Numbered from the stretch's first letter, positions 25,140 through 34,486 are shown. The stretch: DNA of 64,000 bases from an uncultured Clostridia bacterium (GCA_934463115.1 CAKSIN010000002.1:1-64000), one strand, 5' to 3'. Translations and numbers: made by a program. Notes: generated from the sequence alone by a model not told the origin.

Positions 25140-26078
25140 TTAGTTGGCGGAAACGACAGCCGTTATGACTGCGCAAAGTATTGCCGAAAACACACATCCC
25201 GCAATCTTTGCAGCATAAAATTTTTTCATTGAAAGTCCGGCAGGTTTTGCAACACTCATTACCTGCATATGAATTGATAATCCCGACCACCCGAGCGCAG
25301 CGGCGGATAAAATCATTTTTTCGCGCAGTGATGAACCATATATATTTATGTTTCGTACACCGTTTGTAAGTTCCGGTACTGCGTATGCACACCCCCTCAT
25401 TTTGTAAGGCAGGAGGCAAACGGCCGGATAGAGTATTTCACAAATAACCGCGAACACAACAATAAACCCGCAAATCTTTAACATTGTAACCGATGCGTTT
25501 GCGACCGCGTCTGTTATCGATAAACTGTCTGCACGGTTTTTTGTACAGTGCGGTTTTGAAGGAACGGTAAACGGCCGCATGATGCATGCGCAAAAAACAG
25601 CTGATAACAGATGCACTGCGTACAGTATTGCACCGGCACTTTGCGAACCGAGCATGCCGCAGCCTACAGTTCCTATTACAAACATGGCGCCGGAATTCGA
25701 TGTAAAAGCAATAAGAGTCTCGGCCTCGGATTTTGATATCATGTTTCTTTTGTACAGCGTTGCGGCGCACGACGCCCCGACAGGGCATCCGCAGAGGATT
25801 CCGCATACAACCGCCGTTGCTGACGCGGAGCTTATTTTGAATATTGCACTCAGCGGTTTGGATAAAATCCGAAATGTCGAACCGTCGGTGCAGCCAACCA
25901 GGATATTTGACGCTGCAATAAACGGAAACAGCGACGGTATTACCGAGCGCACACACATAGACAAAGCCTCGGCGGCGGAATTTATAACCGGTTTTGAGCG
26001 CAAAACCATAATTATCATTGCTGCAATACATAAATAAGCTGAAAAATTATTTTTTTTCTGCAAATTGTATTTATTCAT
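25140..26078 (-). CDS. ylbJ: Sporulation integral membrane protein YlbJ
   Basis: The 312-residue polytopic protein has about eight membrane segments and the family sequences RSVIPSLFPFIAASNIL, GILCGCPVGASCAATLY and FTSNSGAMFVIGTVG. YlbJ is made in the mother cell and needed for spore cortex formation; it belongs to a nucleoside-transporter-like (Gate domain) fold. The ATG at 26078 is chosen since GGAGG lies 6 bp upstream; a GTG four codons earlier overlaps that site. It is divergent from yqfC, another sporulation gene. Confidence 0.9.
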   Translation of the reverse strand: MNKYNLQKKNNFSAYLCIAAMIIMVLRSKPVINSAAEALSMCVRSVIPSLFPFIAASNILVGCTDGSTFRILSKPLSAIFKISSASATAVVCGILCGCPVGASCAATLYKRNMISKSEAETLIAFTSNSGAMFVIGTVGCGMLGSQSAGAILYAVHLLSAVFCACIMRPFTVPSKPHCTKNRADSLSITDAVANASVTMLKICGFIVVFAVICEILYPAVCLLPYKMRGCAYAVPELTNGVRNINIYGSSLREKMILSAAALGWSGLSIHMQVMSVAKPAGLSMKKFYAAKIAGCVFSAILCAVITAVVSAN

Positions 26079-26108
26079 GTCAACCTCCACATAATCACGC
26101 AGAATACC

Positions 26109-26126
26109 TCATAAAGTATTTTATGA
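26109..26126. promoter_or_regulatory. Palindrome between divergent sporulation genes
   Basis: TCATAAA-GTAT-TTTATGA is a perfect inverted repeat in the 63-bp space between ylbJ and yqfC. It may be a regulator site or overlap mother-cell promoters. I could not identify a convincing sigma-E promoter. Confidence 0.3.
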
Positions 26127-26141
26127 CGGAGGTTTTTTCGT

Positions 26142-26432
26142 ATGTCTGTATATAATAAAATATCCCGCACAGCAGAATCACTCAAAGCCTTTGATGATGA
26201 CAAACCAACCGTAACCGTTGAGTCGGACAAAAGGATTACCGTTGACGGTTACAGCTCAATTCGTTTGTTTACCGACACGCAGATCGAGGTGGTGTTCGGA
26301 GAATATGACCTTGGCATAAGCGGAGGCGGACTTGTTATAAAAAAGCTTACGCCATACAGTATGGAAATAAGCGGGCGGATAAGCTCTGTAGTGTACGCAC
26401 CGCATGTCGCAAGAGAGGAGAATGACAATTGA
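26142..26432 (+). CDS. yqfC: Sporulation protein YqfC
   Basis: The 96-residue YabP/YqfC-family protein has the core ITVDGYSSIRLFTDTQIEV and LVIKKLTPYSMEISGRISS. In Bacillus it is expressed in the mother cell early in engulfment. The ATG follows ACGGAGG. It overlaps yqfD by 4 bp, so the two are translated together. Confidence 0.92.
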   Translation: MSVYNKISRTAESLKAFDDDKPTVTVESDKRITVDGYSSIRLFTDTQIEVVFGEYDLGISGGGLVIKKLTPYSMEISGRISSVVYAPHVAREENDN

Positions 26433-27616
26433 AATTTTCCATTGCCGACCGGCTGCTTGTTGAAATAAACGGAAAAAATACAGAGCGTTTTTTGAATCTT
26501 TGCCTGAAAAACGGTATAAGACTCTACGATATTTCATACGACGGTTCAAAAACGTTTTTTAAGATATCGCCGGGCGATTTTCAACTTTTGCGCATTCCGG
26601 CACGTAGGTGTGCCGTCAGGGTTAAAATACTGAAAAAACAAGGTGCGCTTATGTTCCTGCGCCGCCGAAAGCGACGCTACGGTTTCTTTGCCGGAGCAAT
26701 GGCTGCCGTGATGATTATGGTTTACCTTACATCATGTATCTGGGTTGTGGATATAAACGGCAACAGTCGTGTTAAATCGGATGAAATTATGGCGGCACTT
26801 AAACGAAACGGAATATACGTAGGTTCGCTCAGGTACGGTCACGATATTAAAAAGATTCAAAACAATATACTTCTTGATCTCGACTCGCTTGCCTGGCTGT
26901 GGGTGAATATAGACGGCACGCGTGCAAGTGTTGATATCCGCGAAAAGGTGACGGGCGAAAAGGTGACCGATATAAACGCTCCCTACAACCTCGTTGCGTC
27001 TCACGGCGGATACATTACCGATATCTATACGCGTTCGGGGCAAAAGGTTGTGGAACCGGGCTGCGCGGTGAGCAAGGGCGATTTGCTTGTCAGCGGTATC
27101 AGCACAACGGCATACCGCGGCAACAGACTTATTCATTCGGATGCAGAGGTCATTGCCGAAACATGGCGCAAAAAAAGCGGTGAATTTAATCACACCGCAA
27201 CTGAATATCTTCCTACGGGAAAAAGTGTAAAAAAAAGCACTGTCGGCTTTCCGCATTTTAAAATAAAGCTGTTTGTACACAACCACCCTGACTATAAACT
27301 GTATGAAAAATCAACAAAAAAGCAAAATATAAAGATTTTCGGCAATATTTATTTGCCAATAACCTTTACAACCGACACTTTTTGTGAGATAATAGAACAC
27401 AGAAAAACAATTTCCGATTCCGAGGCTCTCTCGGCGGCGGTGGAACGGATATGCGCGGAAATAGAAAATGAACGCGCCAAAGGCTCGTCCACACTTTCGC
27501 GGGAGTATGAATATCAAAAGCTCGAAAACGGAAACATATTTGTATCGGTAACAGTCCGCAGCAGCGAGAATATAGCGCAGCCGGTAAAGATAGAACTTGA
27601 AGACGCAAAGGAGTAG
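26429..27616 (+). CDS. yqfD: Sporulation protein YqfD
   Basis: The 395-residue membrane-anchored protein has an N-terminal domain, a membrane segment at about 90-107 (FFAGAMAAVMIMVYLTSCIW) and an extracytoplasmic part with a POTRA-like beginning (VDINGNSRVKSDEIMAALK). YqfD is a conserved sporulation protein of unknown biochemistry. The TTG start has GAGGAG 9 bp upstream and overlaps the yqfC stop. Confidence 0.92.
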   Translation: MKFSIADRLLVEINGKNTERFLNLCLKNGIRLYDISYDGSKTFFKISPGDFQLLRIPARRCAVRVKILKKQGALMFLRRRKRRYGFFAGAMAAVMIMVYLTSCIWVVDINGNSRVKSDEIMAALKRNGIYVGSLRYGHDIKKIQNNILLDLDSLAWLWVNIDGTRASVDIREKVTGEKVTDINAPYNLVASHGGYITDIYTRSGQKVVEPGCAVSKGDLLVSGISTTAYRGNRLIHSDAEVIAETWRKKSGEFNHTATEYLPTGKSVKKSTVGFPHFKIKLFVHNHPDYKLYEKSTKKQNIKIFGNIYLPITFTTDTFCEIIEHRKTISDSEALSAAVERICAEIENERAKGSSTLSREYEYQKLENGNIFVSVTVRSSENIAQPVKIELEDAKE

Positions 27617-27621
27617 TACAG

Positions 27622-28605
27622 TTGGAAAAGATACTTGAATTTGACAGCATGGATAAAGTTATTTCCGTGTTCGGAGAATACGACAAAAACATTAATCGAA
27701 TTTCGCGTGAATTTGATGTGGTTATAGTGAGCCGCGATTCGGCGATAAAAATATCGGGAACCGATTCGAATGTCGGAATGGCGGAGAATGTAATAAAACG
27801 TCTTGTACAGCTGCTTGACAGCGGAGATACACTCAACGACCAAAATGTCAATTACGCAATAGAAAGCACGCGCGACGGTATAGATGCAAGCGCGCTGTAC
27901 GGCAGTGACTGTGTGTGTATAAATGCGAGCGGCAAGCCCATAAAGAGCAAAACGCTCGGACAGAAATCGTATATAGATGCTATTAAAAAGAACACCATCA
28001 CTTTCGGAATCGGTCCTGCCGGTACCGGCAAAACATATCTTGCAGTGGCAATGGCGGTAAAAGCGTTCAAAAACAAAGAAGTAAGCCGCATTATACTCAC
28101 GCGCCCGGCGGTAGAAGCCGGAGAAAAACTCGGATTTTTGCCGGGTGATTTGCAAAACAAAGTCGATCCGTACCTGCGCCCGCTGTATGACGCACTGTAT
28201 GAGATGTTCGGAATGGAAAATTTTGCACGACTTTCGGAAAAAGGGCAGATAGAGGTTGCGCCGCTTGCATATATGCGCGGCAGAACTCTTGACGATTGCT
28301 TTATTATACTCGACGAAGCTCAGAACACCACACCGGAACAGATGAAAATGTTTCTTACACGAATCGGCTTTAACTCAAAGGCAATAGTGACGGGAGATAT
28401 AACGCAGATTGACCTGCCCGACGGTAAAAAAAGCGGTCTTCGGGATGTTATAGGAGTGCTTAAAAACATTGAGGATATAGCGTTTTGTTTCTTTTCCGAA
28501 CGTGACGTTGTGCGCCACCGCCTTGTTCAAAAGATTATTAAGGCATACGAAAAACGCGATTCATCGCGAAAAAAGCCGACGGGCGAAAAGAGGGACAGCA
28601 GATAA
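27622..28605 (+). CDS. phoH: PhoH-family ATPase
   Basis: The 327-residue RNA-linked P-loop ATPase has a small N-terminal KH-like part (1-110), Walker A GPAGTGKTYLAVA (about 132-144), Walker B CFIILDEAQN and VTGDITQIDLP. Its exact role is unsettled; neighbourhood with ybeY and era points to rRNA metabolism. The TTG start has AAAGGAG 11 bp upstream. Its stop overlaps the ybeY start by 1 bp. Confidence 0.93.
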   Translation: MEKILEFDSMDKVISVFGEYDKNINRISREFDVVIVSRDSAIKISGTDSNVGMAENVIKRLVQLLDSGDTLNDQNVNYAIESTRDGIDASALYGSDCVCINASGKPIKSKTLGQKSYIDAIKKNTITFGIGPAGTGKTYLAVAMAVKAFKNKEVSRIILTRPAVEAGEKLGFLPGDLQNKVDPYLRPLYDALYEMFGMENFARLSEKGQIEVAPLAYMRGRTLDDCFIILDEAQNTTPEQMKMFLTRIGFNSKAIVTGDITQIDLPDGKKSGLRDVIGVLKNIEDIAFCFFSERDVVRHRLVQKIIKAYEKRDSSRKKPTGEKRDSR

Positions 28606-29093
28606 TGACGGTAGATATTTATTCGCAAAACGAGCAGGACAAAATACCTGTTTGCGCGCAGCTTGAAACAATGATTGAAGATGTTATAAAAGAAACGCTC
28701 AAATCGGAGAATTTTGCATCCGACTGCATGGTGAGCGTTACGCTTACCGATAACGAAAATATTCGCGAAATAAACAACGAACAGCGCAATATAGACAGCG
28801 CTACCGATGTATTGAGCTTTCCGGTTCTGGAATTTGAAAACGGAGAGCTTGTGGAAAATGTCGGCGATGTTTTTGAGGACAGGCTTATACTCGGCGATAT
28901 TGTCGTATCTCTGGAGAGGGCAAAGCAGCAGTGCGAGGAATTCGGACATTCGTTTGAACGCGAGGTGGGTTATCTTGTGTGTCACAGTGTACTGCATCTT
29001 CTCGGTTATGACCATGAGGACGAAGCCGAACGCGCGGTTATGCGCGAAAAAGAGGAAAATGTTATGAGCAAAATGATGCTTTCGAGAGGTTAA
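28605..29093 (+). CDS. ybeY: Endoribonuclease YbeY (rRNA maturation)
   Basis: A zinc-dependent RNase of 16S rRNA maturation and ribosome quality control. The 162-residue product carries the metal motif HSVLHLLGYDH with the three His ligands (HxxxHxxGxDH), and STDVLSFP upstream. Length is normal. In Bacillus the genes yqfF, dgkA and cdd lie around ybeY; here it sits directly between phoH and era. Confidence 0.95.
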   Translation: MTVDIYSQNEQDKIPVCAQLETMIEDVIKETLKSENFASDCMVSVTLTDNENIREINNEQRNIDSATDVLSFPVLEFENGELVENVGDVFEDRLILGDIVVSLERAKQQCEEFGHSFEREVGYLVCHSVLHLLGYDHEDEAERAVMREKEENVMSKMMLSRG

Positions 29094-29097
29094 AAAT

Positions 29098-30009
29098 ATG
29101 TGTGAAAAAACAAATGATAAATTCAAATCGGGATATGTGGCAATAGTAGGACGTCCGAATGTTGGAAAATCCACGCTTTTGAACAGGCTTGTGGGGCAAA
29201 AGATTGCAATTATTTCTCCGAAACCGCAGACAACACGCGGCAAGATTCTCGGTATAATGCATGAAGACGGATTTCAGGCGGTGTTCACCGACACACCGGG
29301 ATTTCATAAGCCGAAAAATAAATTGGGCGAAAATATGGTAAAAGCAGTAAACGAATCTATCGGAGATGCCGACCTTGTTATGATGGTTGTTCAGGCGGAT
29401 AAAAAGGTGAACGAAGCAGAAAAAAGCATTATATCGCGCCTGGGAACAATTCCGGCAATTTTGGTAATAAACAAAACTGATACCGTTAAAAAGGATTTGC
29501 TGCTCGAAGTTATTTCCGAATATTCATCGCTTTTTGATTTTGCGGATATTGTTCCGGTAAGCGCAAGGAGCGGCGATAATCTGGACGAGCTCAGATCGGT
29601 GATAAAATCACACCTGCCCGAAGGACCTATGTATTATCCCGAGGATATGGTTACCGATCAGCAGGAAAAGCAGATTGTTGCGGAAATCATCCGCGAAAAA
29701 ATGCTGATTCTGCTTCGCCAGGAAATTCCGCACGGAACTGCCGTGGAGATTGTCAAAATGAAGTACAATGAAAATGCCGAACGCTATGATATAAGCGCAA
29801 ACATCTTTTGCGAAAAAGAATCTCACAAGGGAATAATTATAGGCAAAGGCGGCAAAACGCTGAAAGAAATAGGCACACGTGCGAGAATCGAGTGCGAAAA
29901 ACTCCTTGACTGTAAGGTATATATGCAGCTGTGGGTTAAGGTTAAAGAGGATTGGCGCAATTCCGAAAATCTTATGCGTGAACTCGGAATAGGGGATAAC
30001 AATAAATAA
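29098..30009 (+). CDS. era: GTPase Era
   Basis: A ribosome-assembly GTPase that binds the 3' end of 16S rRNA. The 303-residue protein has G1 GRPNVGKSTLLN, a T-rich switch I (PQTTRGK), G3 DTPGFHKP, G4 NKTD, and a C-terminal KH domain with IIIGKGGKTLKEIGTRAR. It starts 4 bp after ybeY. Confidence 0.97.
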   Translation: MCEKTNDKFKSGYVAIVGRPNVGKSTLLNRLVGQKIAIISPKPQTTRGKILGIMHEDGFQAVFTDTPGFHKPKNKLGENMVKAVNESIGDADLVMMVVQADKKVNEAEKSIISRLGTIPAILVINKTDTVKKDLLLEVISEYSSLFDFADIVPVSARSGDNLDELRSVIKSHLPEGPMYYPEDMVTDQQEKQIVAEIIREKMLILLRQEIPHGTAVEIVKMKYNENAERYDISANIFCEKESHKGIIIGKGGKTLKEIGTRARIECEKLLDCKVYMQLWVKVKEDWRNSENLMRELGIGDNNK

Positions 30010-30061
30010 TTACCAACATAAAAAATCAAATGGTGAATCATCCTATTTTTGAGGTGATATC

Positions 30062-30214
30062 ATGAACGAAAACGAATTGTGGAAGATATTTGCCGGGCTG
30101 GGGACAGTGGAAAGCTATTTAAATTACAGCCGATGCAAAAACCGGGGGAATGATGACGACGATGCAGGAAATAAAAACGACGGGGCTTGTGCTAAACTCC
30201 AATGCAATAAATGA
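30062..30214 (+). CDS. YqzL-like small protein
   Basis: A 50-codon gene starting at ATG 30062 with TGAGGTG 7 bp upstream. Its N-terminus MNENELWKIFAGLGTVESYL matches the WKxFxxTGxxxxYL pattern of YqzL, which lies between era and recO in Bacillus. The tail after residue 25 (CKNRGNDDDDAGNKN) is low-complexity, because it overlaps the start of recO in another frame by about 65 bp. The function is unknown. Confidence 0.75.
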   Translation: MNENELWKIFAGLGTVESYLNYSRCKNRGNDDDDAGNKNDGACAKLQCNK

Positions 30215-30941
30215 CAATGATAAAATTTTTACACTCCTTACACGTGACGCAGGTAAGGTAACGGCGCTCTCTAAGGGAATACGTTCACATAAACACAAGG
30301 ATTTTTCCGCACTGCAGAACTTTTGCCTGAGCGAAATGGTGCTGAAACCGCGCGGCGGAATGTGTTATATTGCGTCGGCAGAGCCGATAAATACCTTTTT
30401 TGGAATACGCGGTTCTGTTGAGCAGGTGAGCTTTGCAACGTATATTACCGATATAGTCCGCTCACTTCCGGATGAGGAACTGTTTGAGGACGAATATTTC
30501 AGTTTTATACTGAACACACTGTATCTCATCGGAAAAGCACAGGAAAAATGCCGCGACGGCGATCTTATCGGGTATCTTGAGAAGCTCAAAGCCGTTTTTG
30601 AATTTAAGACTGTCTGCAGCGAGGGATTCATGCCCGATGTTGAGCGCTGCCGTGCGTGCGGCAGTGCAAAGGATATGCGCTATTTTGATTTGCGCAGCGG
30701 AAACGTTTTGTGCAAAAGCTGCGGTGAATCGGCACCTCTCTCGGATTATGCCGAAATAAACCAGTCGGTTCACAAGCTGCTTATGTTTTTGTGCGCGGCG
30801 GATTTAAAGACGGTTTTTGCCTTTAATGCGTCCGAAGAAAACCTCGGAATAGTATCGCACATAGCCGAACAGTATCTCATAAACACTCTGGAGATATTTC
30901 CGGCGAGTCTTACATACCTGAAAAGCACGATTTACGGTTAA
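30150..30941 (+). CDS. recO: DNA repair protein RecO
   Basis: RecO loads RecA on SSB-coated single strands with RecR. The 263-residue protein has an N-terminal OB fold (IKTTGLVLNSNAINDNDKIF, GKVTALSKGIRSHK) and a C-terminal helical domain with a four-Cys zinc site: CRACG and CKSCG. Several starts are possible (30150, 30153, 30162). GGGGG lies just before them, and ATG 30162 (MQEIKT) fits the family N-terminus best but its spacing is long. It overlaps the yqzL-like gene. Confidence 0.92.
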   Translation: MMTTMQEIKTTGLVLNSNAINDNDKIFTLLTRDAGKVTALSKGIRSHKHKDFSALQNFCLSEMVLKPRGGMCYIASAEPINTFFGIRGSVEQVSFATYITDIVRSLPDEELFEDEYFSFILNTLYLIGKAQEKCRDGDLIGYLEKLKAVFEFKTVCSEGFMPDVERCRACGSAKDMRYFDLRSGNVLCKSCGESAPLSDYAEINQSVHKLLMFLCAADLKTVFAFNASEENLGIVSHIAEQYLINTLEIFPASLTYLKSTIYG

Positions 30942-31111
30942 AAAAGTGTGTAATTTATAATTTTTACAAACACTATTTTAGTGCATTTGTTACAAAGTTG
31001 TGTCAAAAGTGCTTTTTTAAGCATTAAATTTTAAAAAAATACTGGAATTTTATGACGTTTTGTTATAAAATATACGGTGTGACAAAAAGAGTATTTATGG
31101 AGGTATTAGAA

Positions 31112-33733
31112 ATGGCTAACAAGTATGTATACCTTTTTTCCGAAGGTAATGCTACCATGAGAAACCTTCTGGGCGGCAAAGGTGCCAACCTTGCCGAGAT
31201 GACAAATCTCGGTCTGCCGGTTCCGCAGGGTTTCACTATCACAACAGAAGCTTGCACTCAGTACTATGAGGACGGTCGTAAGATTAACGACGAAATTCAG
31301 GCTCAGATAATGGAGTATATCACAAAGATGGAGGAAATCACCGGCAAGAAGTTCGGCGATAACGAAAACCCCCTTCTTGTATCTGTCCGCAGCGGTGCGC
31401 GCGCATCAATGCCCGGTATGATGGACACAATCCTTAACCTTGGTCTTAACGAAGACGTTGTAGAGGTTATGTCGAGAAAATCCGGTAACCCCAGATGGGC
31501 ATGGGACTGCTACAGAAGATTTATTCAGATGTATTCCGACGTTGTTATGGAAGTCGGCAAAAAATACTTCGAGCAGCTTATAGACAAGATGAAAGCAGAA
31601 AAAGGTGTTACACAGGACGTAGACCTTACTGCAGATGATCTCAAGAAGCTTGCTGAACAGTTCAAGGAAGAATATAAATCAAAAATCGGCGAAGATTTCC
31701 CGACAGATCCCAAGGAACAGCTTATGGGAGCTATCAAGGCAGTATTCCGTTCATGGGACAACCCACGTGCAAACGTTTACCGCCGCGACAACGATATCCC
31801 GTATTCATGGGGTACAGCTGTTAACGTACAGATGATGGCGTTTGGTAACATGGGTGAAACTTCGGGTACAGGCGTTGCATTTACACGTGATCCCGCAACA
31901 GGCGAAAAGCACCTTATGGGTGAGTTCCTTATGAACGCACAGGGCGAAGACGTTGTTGCCGGTGTTCGCACACCGCAGAAAATTGATCAGCTTAAGGAAG
32001 TTATGCCTGAAGTATACGATCAGTTTGTAGGCATATGCCATACACTCGAAGACCATTACAGAGATATGCAGGATATGGAGTTCACGATTGAGGACAAGCA
32101 CCTCTACATGCTCCAGACAAGAAACGGTAAGAGAACAGCTCAGGCTGCTCTTAAGATTGCATGCGACCTTGTTGACGAGGGTATGATTTCCGAAAAAGAG
32201 GCAGTTCTCATGATAGATCCGAGAAACCTCGATACACTTCTTCACCCGCAGTTCGACGCAAAGGCTCTTAAGTCGGCAGTTCCGGTTGCAAAGGCACTCG
32301 GCGCATCGCCCGGAGCAGCTTGCGGTAAAATCGTGTTCACTGCAGAAGATGCAAAAGAATGGAACGCAAGAGGCGAAAAGGTTGTTCTTGTTCGTCTTGA
32401 AACATCACCGGAAGATATCGAAGGTATGAAGGCCGCACAGGGTATCCTCACAGTTCGCGGAGGTATGACAAGCCATGCTGCAGTTGTTGCCCGCGGTATG
32501 GGTACATGCTGTGTATCCGGTTGCGGAGATATCGACATGGATGAAGACAACAAGAAATTTACTCTTGCAGGCAAAACATATCACGAGGGTGATTATATTT
32601 CTCTCGACGGTTCCACAGGTAACATCTACGACGGTGTTGTTCCCACAGTTGACGCTACAATCGCAGGCGACTTTGAGAGAATAATGGGACTTGCCGACAA
32701 GTTCAGAAAGCTCGGTGTCCGCACAAATGCCGACACACCGGCAGATGCAAAGAAAGCACGTGAGCTCGGCGCAGAGGGTATCGGTCTTTGCCGTACAGAG
32801 CACATGTTCTTTGAGGGCGACAGAATCGGCGCATTCCGCGAAATGATTTGCGCAGATACTGTTGAAGAAAGAGAAGCGGCTCTCGATAAGATTCTCCCCA
32901 TGCAGCAGGGCGATTTTGAAAAACTTTACGAAGCACTCGAAGGCAATCCTGTTACAATCAGATTCCTCGATCCCCCGCTTCATGAGTTTGTTCCCACAGA
33001 CGAAGCAGATATTGCCGTACTTGCAAAAGCACAGGGCAAGAGCGTTGAGGCTATCAAGAGCGTAATCAGCTCGCTCCACGAAGCTAACCCGATGATGGGA
33101 CACCGTGGATGCCGTCTTGCGGTAACATACCCCGAAATAGCAAAGATGCAGACAAGAGCTGTTATCCGCGCTGCTATTAATGTTAAAAAGGCTAACGCAG
33201 ACTGGAACATTGTTCCCGAAATAATGATTCCGCTTATCGGCGATGAAAAAGAGCTTAAATATGTTAAGAAATTTGTTGTTGAAACAGCAGACGAAGAGAT
33301 CAAGAATGCAGGTGTTGAGCTTAAGTATGAAGTCGGCACAATGATCGAAATACCGAGAGCTGCTCTTACAGCAGACGAAATTGCAAAGGACGCACAGTTC
33401 TTCTGCTTCGGTACAAACGACCTTACACAGATGACATACGGATTCTCGCGTGATGACGCAGGTAAGTTCCTCGATGCATACTATGATGCAAAGATTTTCG
33501 AGAACGATCCGTTTGCTAAACTTGACCAGATTGGTGTCGGCAAGCTCATGAAGATTGCTATTGAGCTTGGTAAGGCACAGCGCCCCGAACTCCACGTAGG
33601 TATCTGCGGCGAGCACGGCGGTGATCCCACATCTGTAGAGTTCTGCCACAATATCGGCCTTGACTATGTATCGTGCTCACCGTTCAGAGTTCCGATTGCA
33701 CGTCTCGCAGCAGCACAGGCAGCACTCAGATAG
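31112..33733 (+). CDS. ppdK: Pyruvate, phosphate dikinase
   Basis: Interconverts pyruvate, ATP and phosphate with PEP, AMP and PPi. In clostridia it often works in the glycolytic direction with PPi. The 873-residue enzyme has the N-terminal nucleotide-binding domain (LLGGKGANLAEM, SVRSGARASMPGMMDT), the central phospho-His domain TVRGGMTSHAAVVARGMG, and the C-terminal PEP domain with the active Cys in GICGEHGGDP. The ATG has GGAGG 9 bp upstream. Codon use (AAC, ATC, GTT, CTT, AGA) is more biased than in its neighbours, indicating very high expression. It is monocistronic. Confidence 0.97.
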   Translation: MANKYVYLFSEGNATMRNLLGGKGANLAEMTNLGLPVPQGFTITTEACTQYYEDGRKINDEIQAQIMEYITKMEEITGKKFGDNENPLLVSVRSGARASMPGMMDTILNLGLNEDVVEVMSRKSGNPRWAWDCYRRFIQMYSDVVMEVGKKYFEQLIDKMKAEKGVTQDVDLTADDLKKLAEQFKEEYKSKIGEDFPTDPKEQLMGAIKAVFRSWDNPRANVYRRDNDIPYSWGTAVNVQMMAFGNMGETSGTGVAFTRDPATGEKHLMGEFLMNAQGEDVVAGVRTPQKIDQLKEVMPEVYDQFVGICHTLEDHYRDMQDMEFTIEDKHLYMLQTRNGKRTAQAALKIACDLVDEGMISEKEAVLMIDPRNLDTLLHPQFDAKALKSAVPVAKALGASPGAACGKIVFTAEDAKEWNARGEKVVLVRLETSPEDIEGMKAAQGILTVRGGMTSHAAVVARGMGTCCVSGCGDIDMDEDNKKFTLAGKTYHEGDYISLDGSTGNIYDGVVPTVDATIAGDFERIMGLADKFRKLGVRTNADTPADAKKARELGAEGIGLCRTEHMFFEGDRIGAFREMICADTVEEREAALDKILPMQQGDFEKLYEALEGNPVTIRFLDPPLHEFVPTDEADIAVLAKAQGKSVEAIKSVISSLHEANPMMGHRGCRLAVTYPEIAKMQTRAVIRAAINVKKANADWNIVPEIMIPLIGDEKELKYVKKFVVETADEEIKNAGVELKYEVGTMIEIPRAALTADEIAKDAQFFCFGTNDLTQMTYGFSRDDAGKFLDAYYDAKIFENDPFAKLDQIGVGKLMKIAIELGKAQRPELHVGICGEHGGDPTSVEFCHNIGLDYVSCSPFRVPIARLAAAQAALR

Positions 33734-33764
33734 TATTAATTTCTGAAAAATTAATATTTTTAAA

Positions 33765-33795
33765 AAGGCGGAGCTTCGGCTCCGTCTTGTTTTTA
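33765..33795 (+). terminator. Terminator of ppdK
   Basis: AAGGCGGAGC and GCTCCGTCTT pair around a TTCG tetraloop, then GTTTTT. Confidence 0.9.
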
Positions 33796-33854
33796 AAATA
33801 AAACCGAATATTTGATGATTTTTCAAAAAAATTTCAAAAAATACAAAAAAAGGC

Positions 33855-33883
33855 TTGCATTATTTAAAAAAGTGTGATATAAT
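33855..33883 (+). promoter_or_regulatory. Promoter of the rimP-nusA-infB operon
   Basis: TTGCAT (33855-33860), a 17-bp spacer and TATAAT (33878-33883). The 5' leader to rimP would be about 95 bases. Confidence 0.8.
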
Positions 33884-33926
33884 AAGCGTGTCAATGAGAT
33901 TGACACTTGCATATCATCGTATTCAC

Positions 33927-33948
33927 AGAGTGGGTTATAACCCACTCT
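33927..33948 (+). ncRNA. rimP leader hairpin
   Basis: AGAGTGGGTT and AACCCACTCT form a perfect 10-bp stem in the rimP 5' leader, followed by TT. GAGTGGGTT/AACCCACTC hairpins in front of rimP are common in Firmicutes as I recall, so it is probably a conserved leader element. Whether it attenuates or protects the transcript is not known. Confidence 0.65.
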
Positions 33949-33983
33949 TTCGTATTATATATGCGCAAAGGTGGTGTATAATT

Positions 33984-34460
33984 ATGGCAAACGGGGTAAA
34001 GGTTTCGCAGCTTGTGTACGACATGGCGCTCCCCATTGCAAAAGCAAACGGACTTGACGTGTATGATGTCGAATACAAAAAAGAGGGATCCGGATATGTG
34101 CTCAGAGTTATTCTGGACACAAATGACGACAGCGGAGAGTATGTGTCCGTTGACGCATGTGAGGCAGTGTCGAGGAGTCTCAGCGAACTTCTGGATAAAA
34201 ACGATCCCACTGACGGAGCGTATATGCTGGAGGTTACTTCACCGGGACTTGACAGACCGCTGAAAAAGGACAGTGATTTTGTGCGGTTTTCGGGCAGAGT
34301 TGTAGATGTTGGACTGTATAAGGCTCTAAACGGCACCAAGACACTCAGCGGAACGCTTGTGTCTAAACATGACGGCGTTATCACACTGACGTCCGGGGAT
34401 AAAGAAATCAACATACCGCAAGGCGACGTATCTTATATACGGCTTGCTGTGATTTTCTAA
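33984..34460 (+). CDS. rimP: Ribosome maturation factor RimP
   Basis: Needed for 30S subunit maturation. The 158-residue protein shows LDVYDVEYKKEGSGYVLRV, DDCEAVSR-type region (SVDACEAVSRSLSELLD) and EVTSPGLDRPLKKDSDF, the family signature, then a C-terminal SH3-like domain. The ATG is chosen with AAAGGTGG 11 bp upstream; the open frame extends further upstream through the leader but without a start signal. First gene of the eight-gene operon to truB. Confidence 0.95.
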   Translation: MANGVKVSQLVYDMALPIAKANGLDVYDVEYKKEGSGYVLRVILDTNDDSGEYVSVDACEAVSRSLSELLDKNDPTDGAYMLEVTSPGLDRPLKKDSDFVRFSGRVVDVGLYKALNGTKTLSGTLVSKHDGVITLTSGDKEINIPQGDVSYIRLAVIF

Positions 34461-34486
34461 AATATATCGGGAGGAAAGAATAAAAA

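Noticed and set aside
31052..31111. Upstream extension of PpdK
   Set aside because: The family start MANKYVYLFSEGN at 31112 has GGAGG at the right distance; the extension covers the promoter region.
32405..33649. 414-codon minus-strand frame opposite ppdK
   Set aside because: A long shadow frame caused by the strongly biased codons of ppdK; it has no ribosome site and no recognisable domain.
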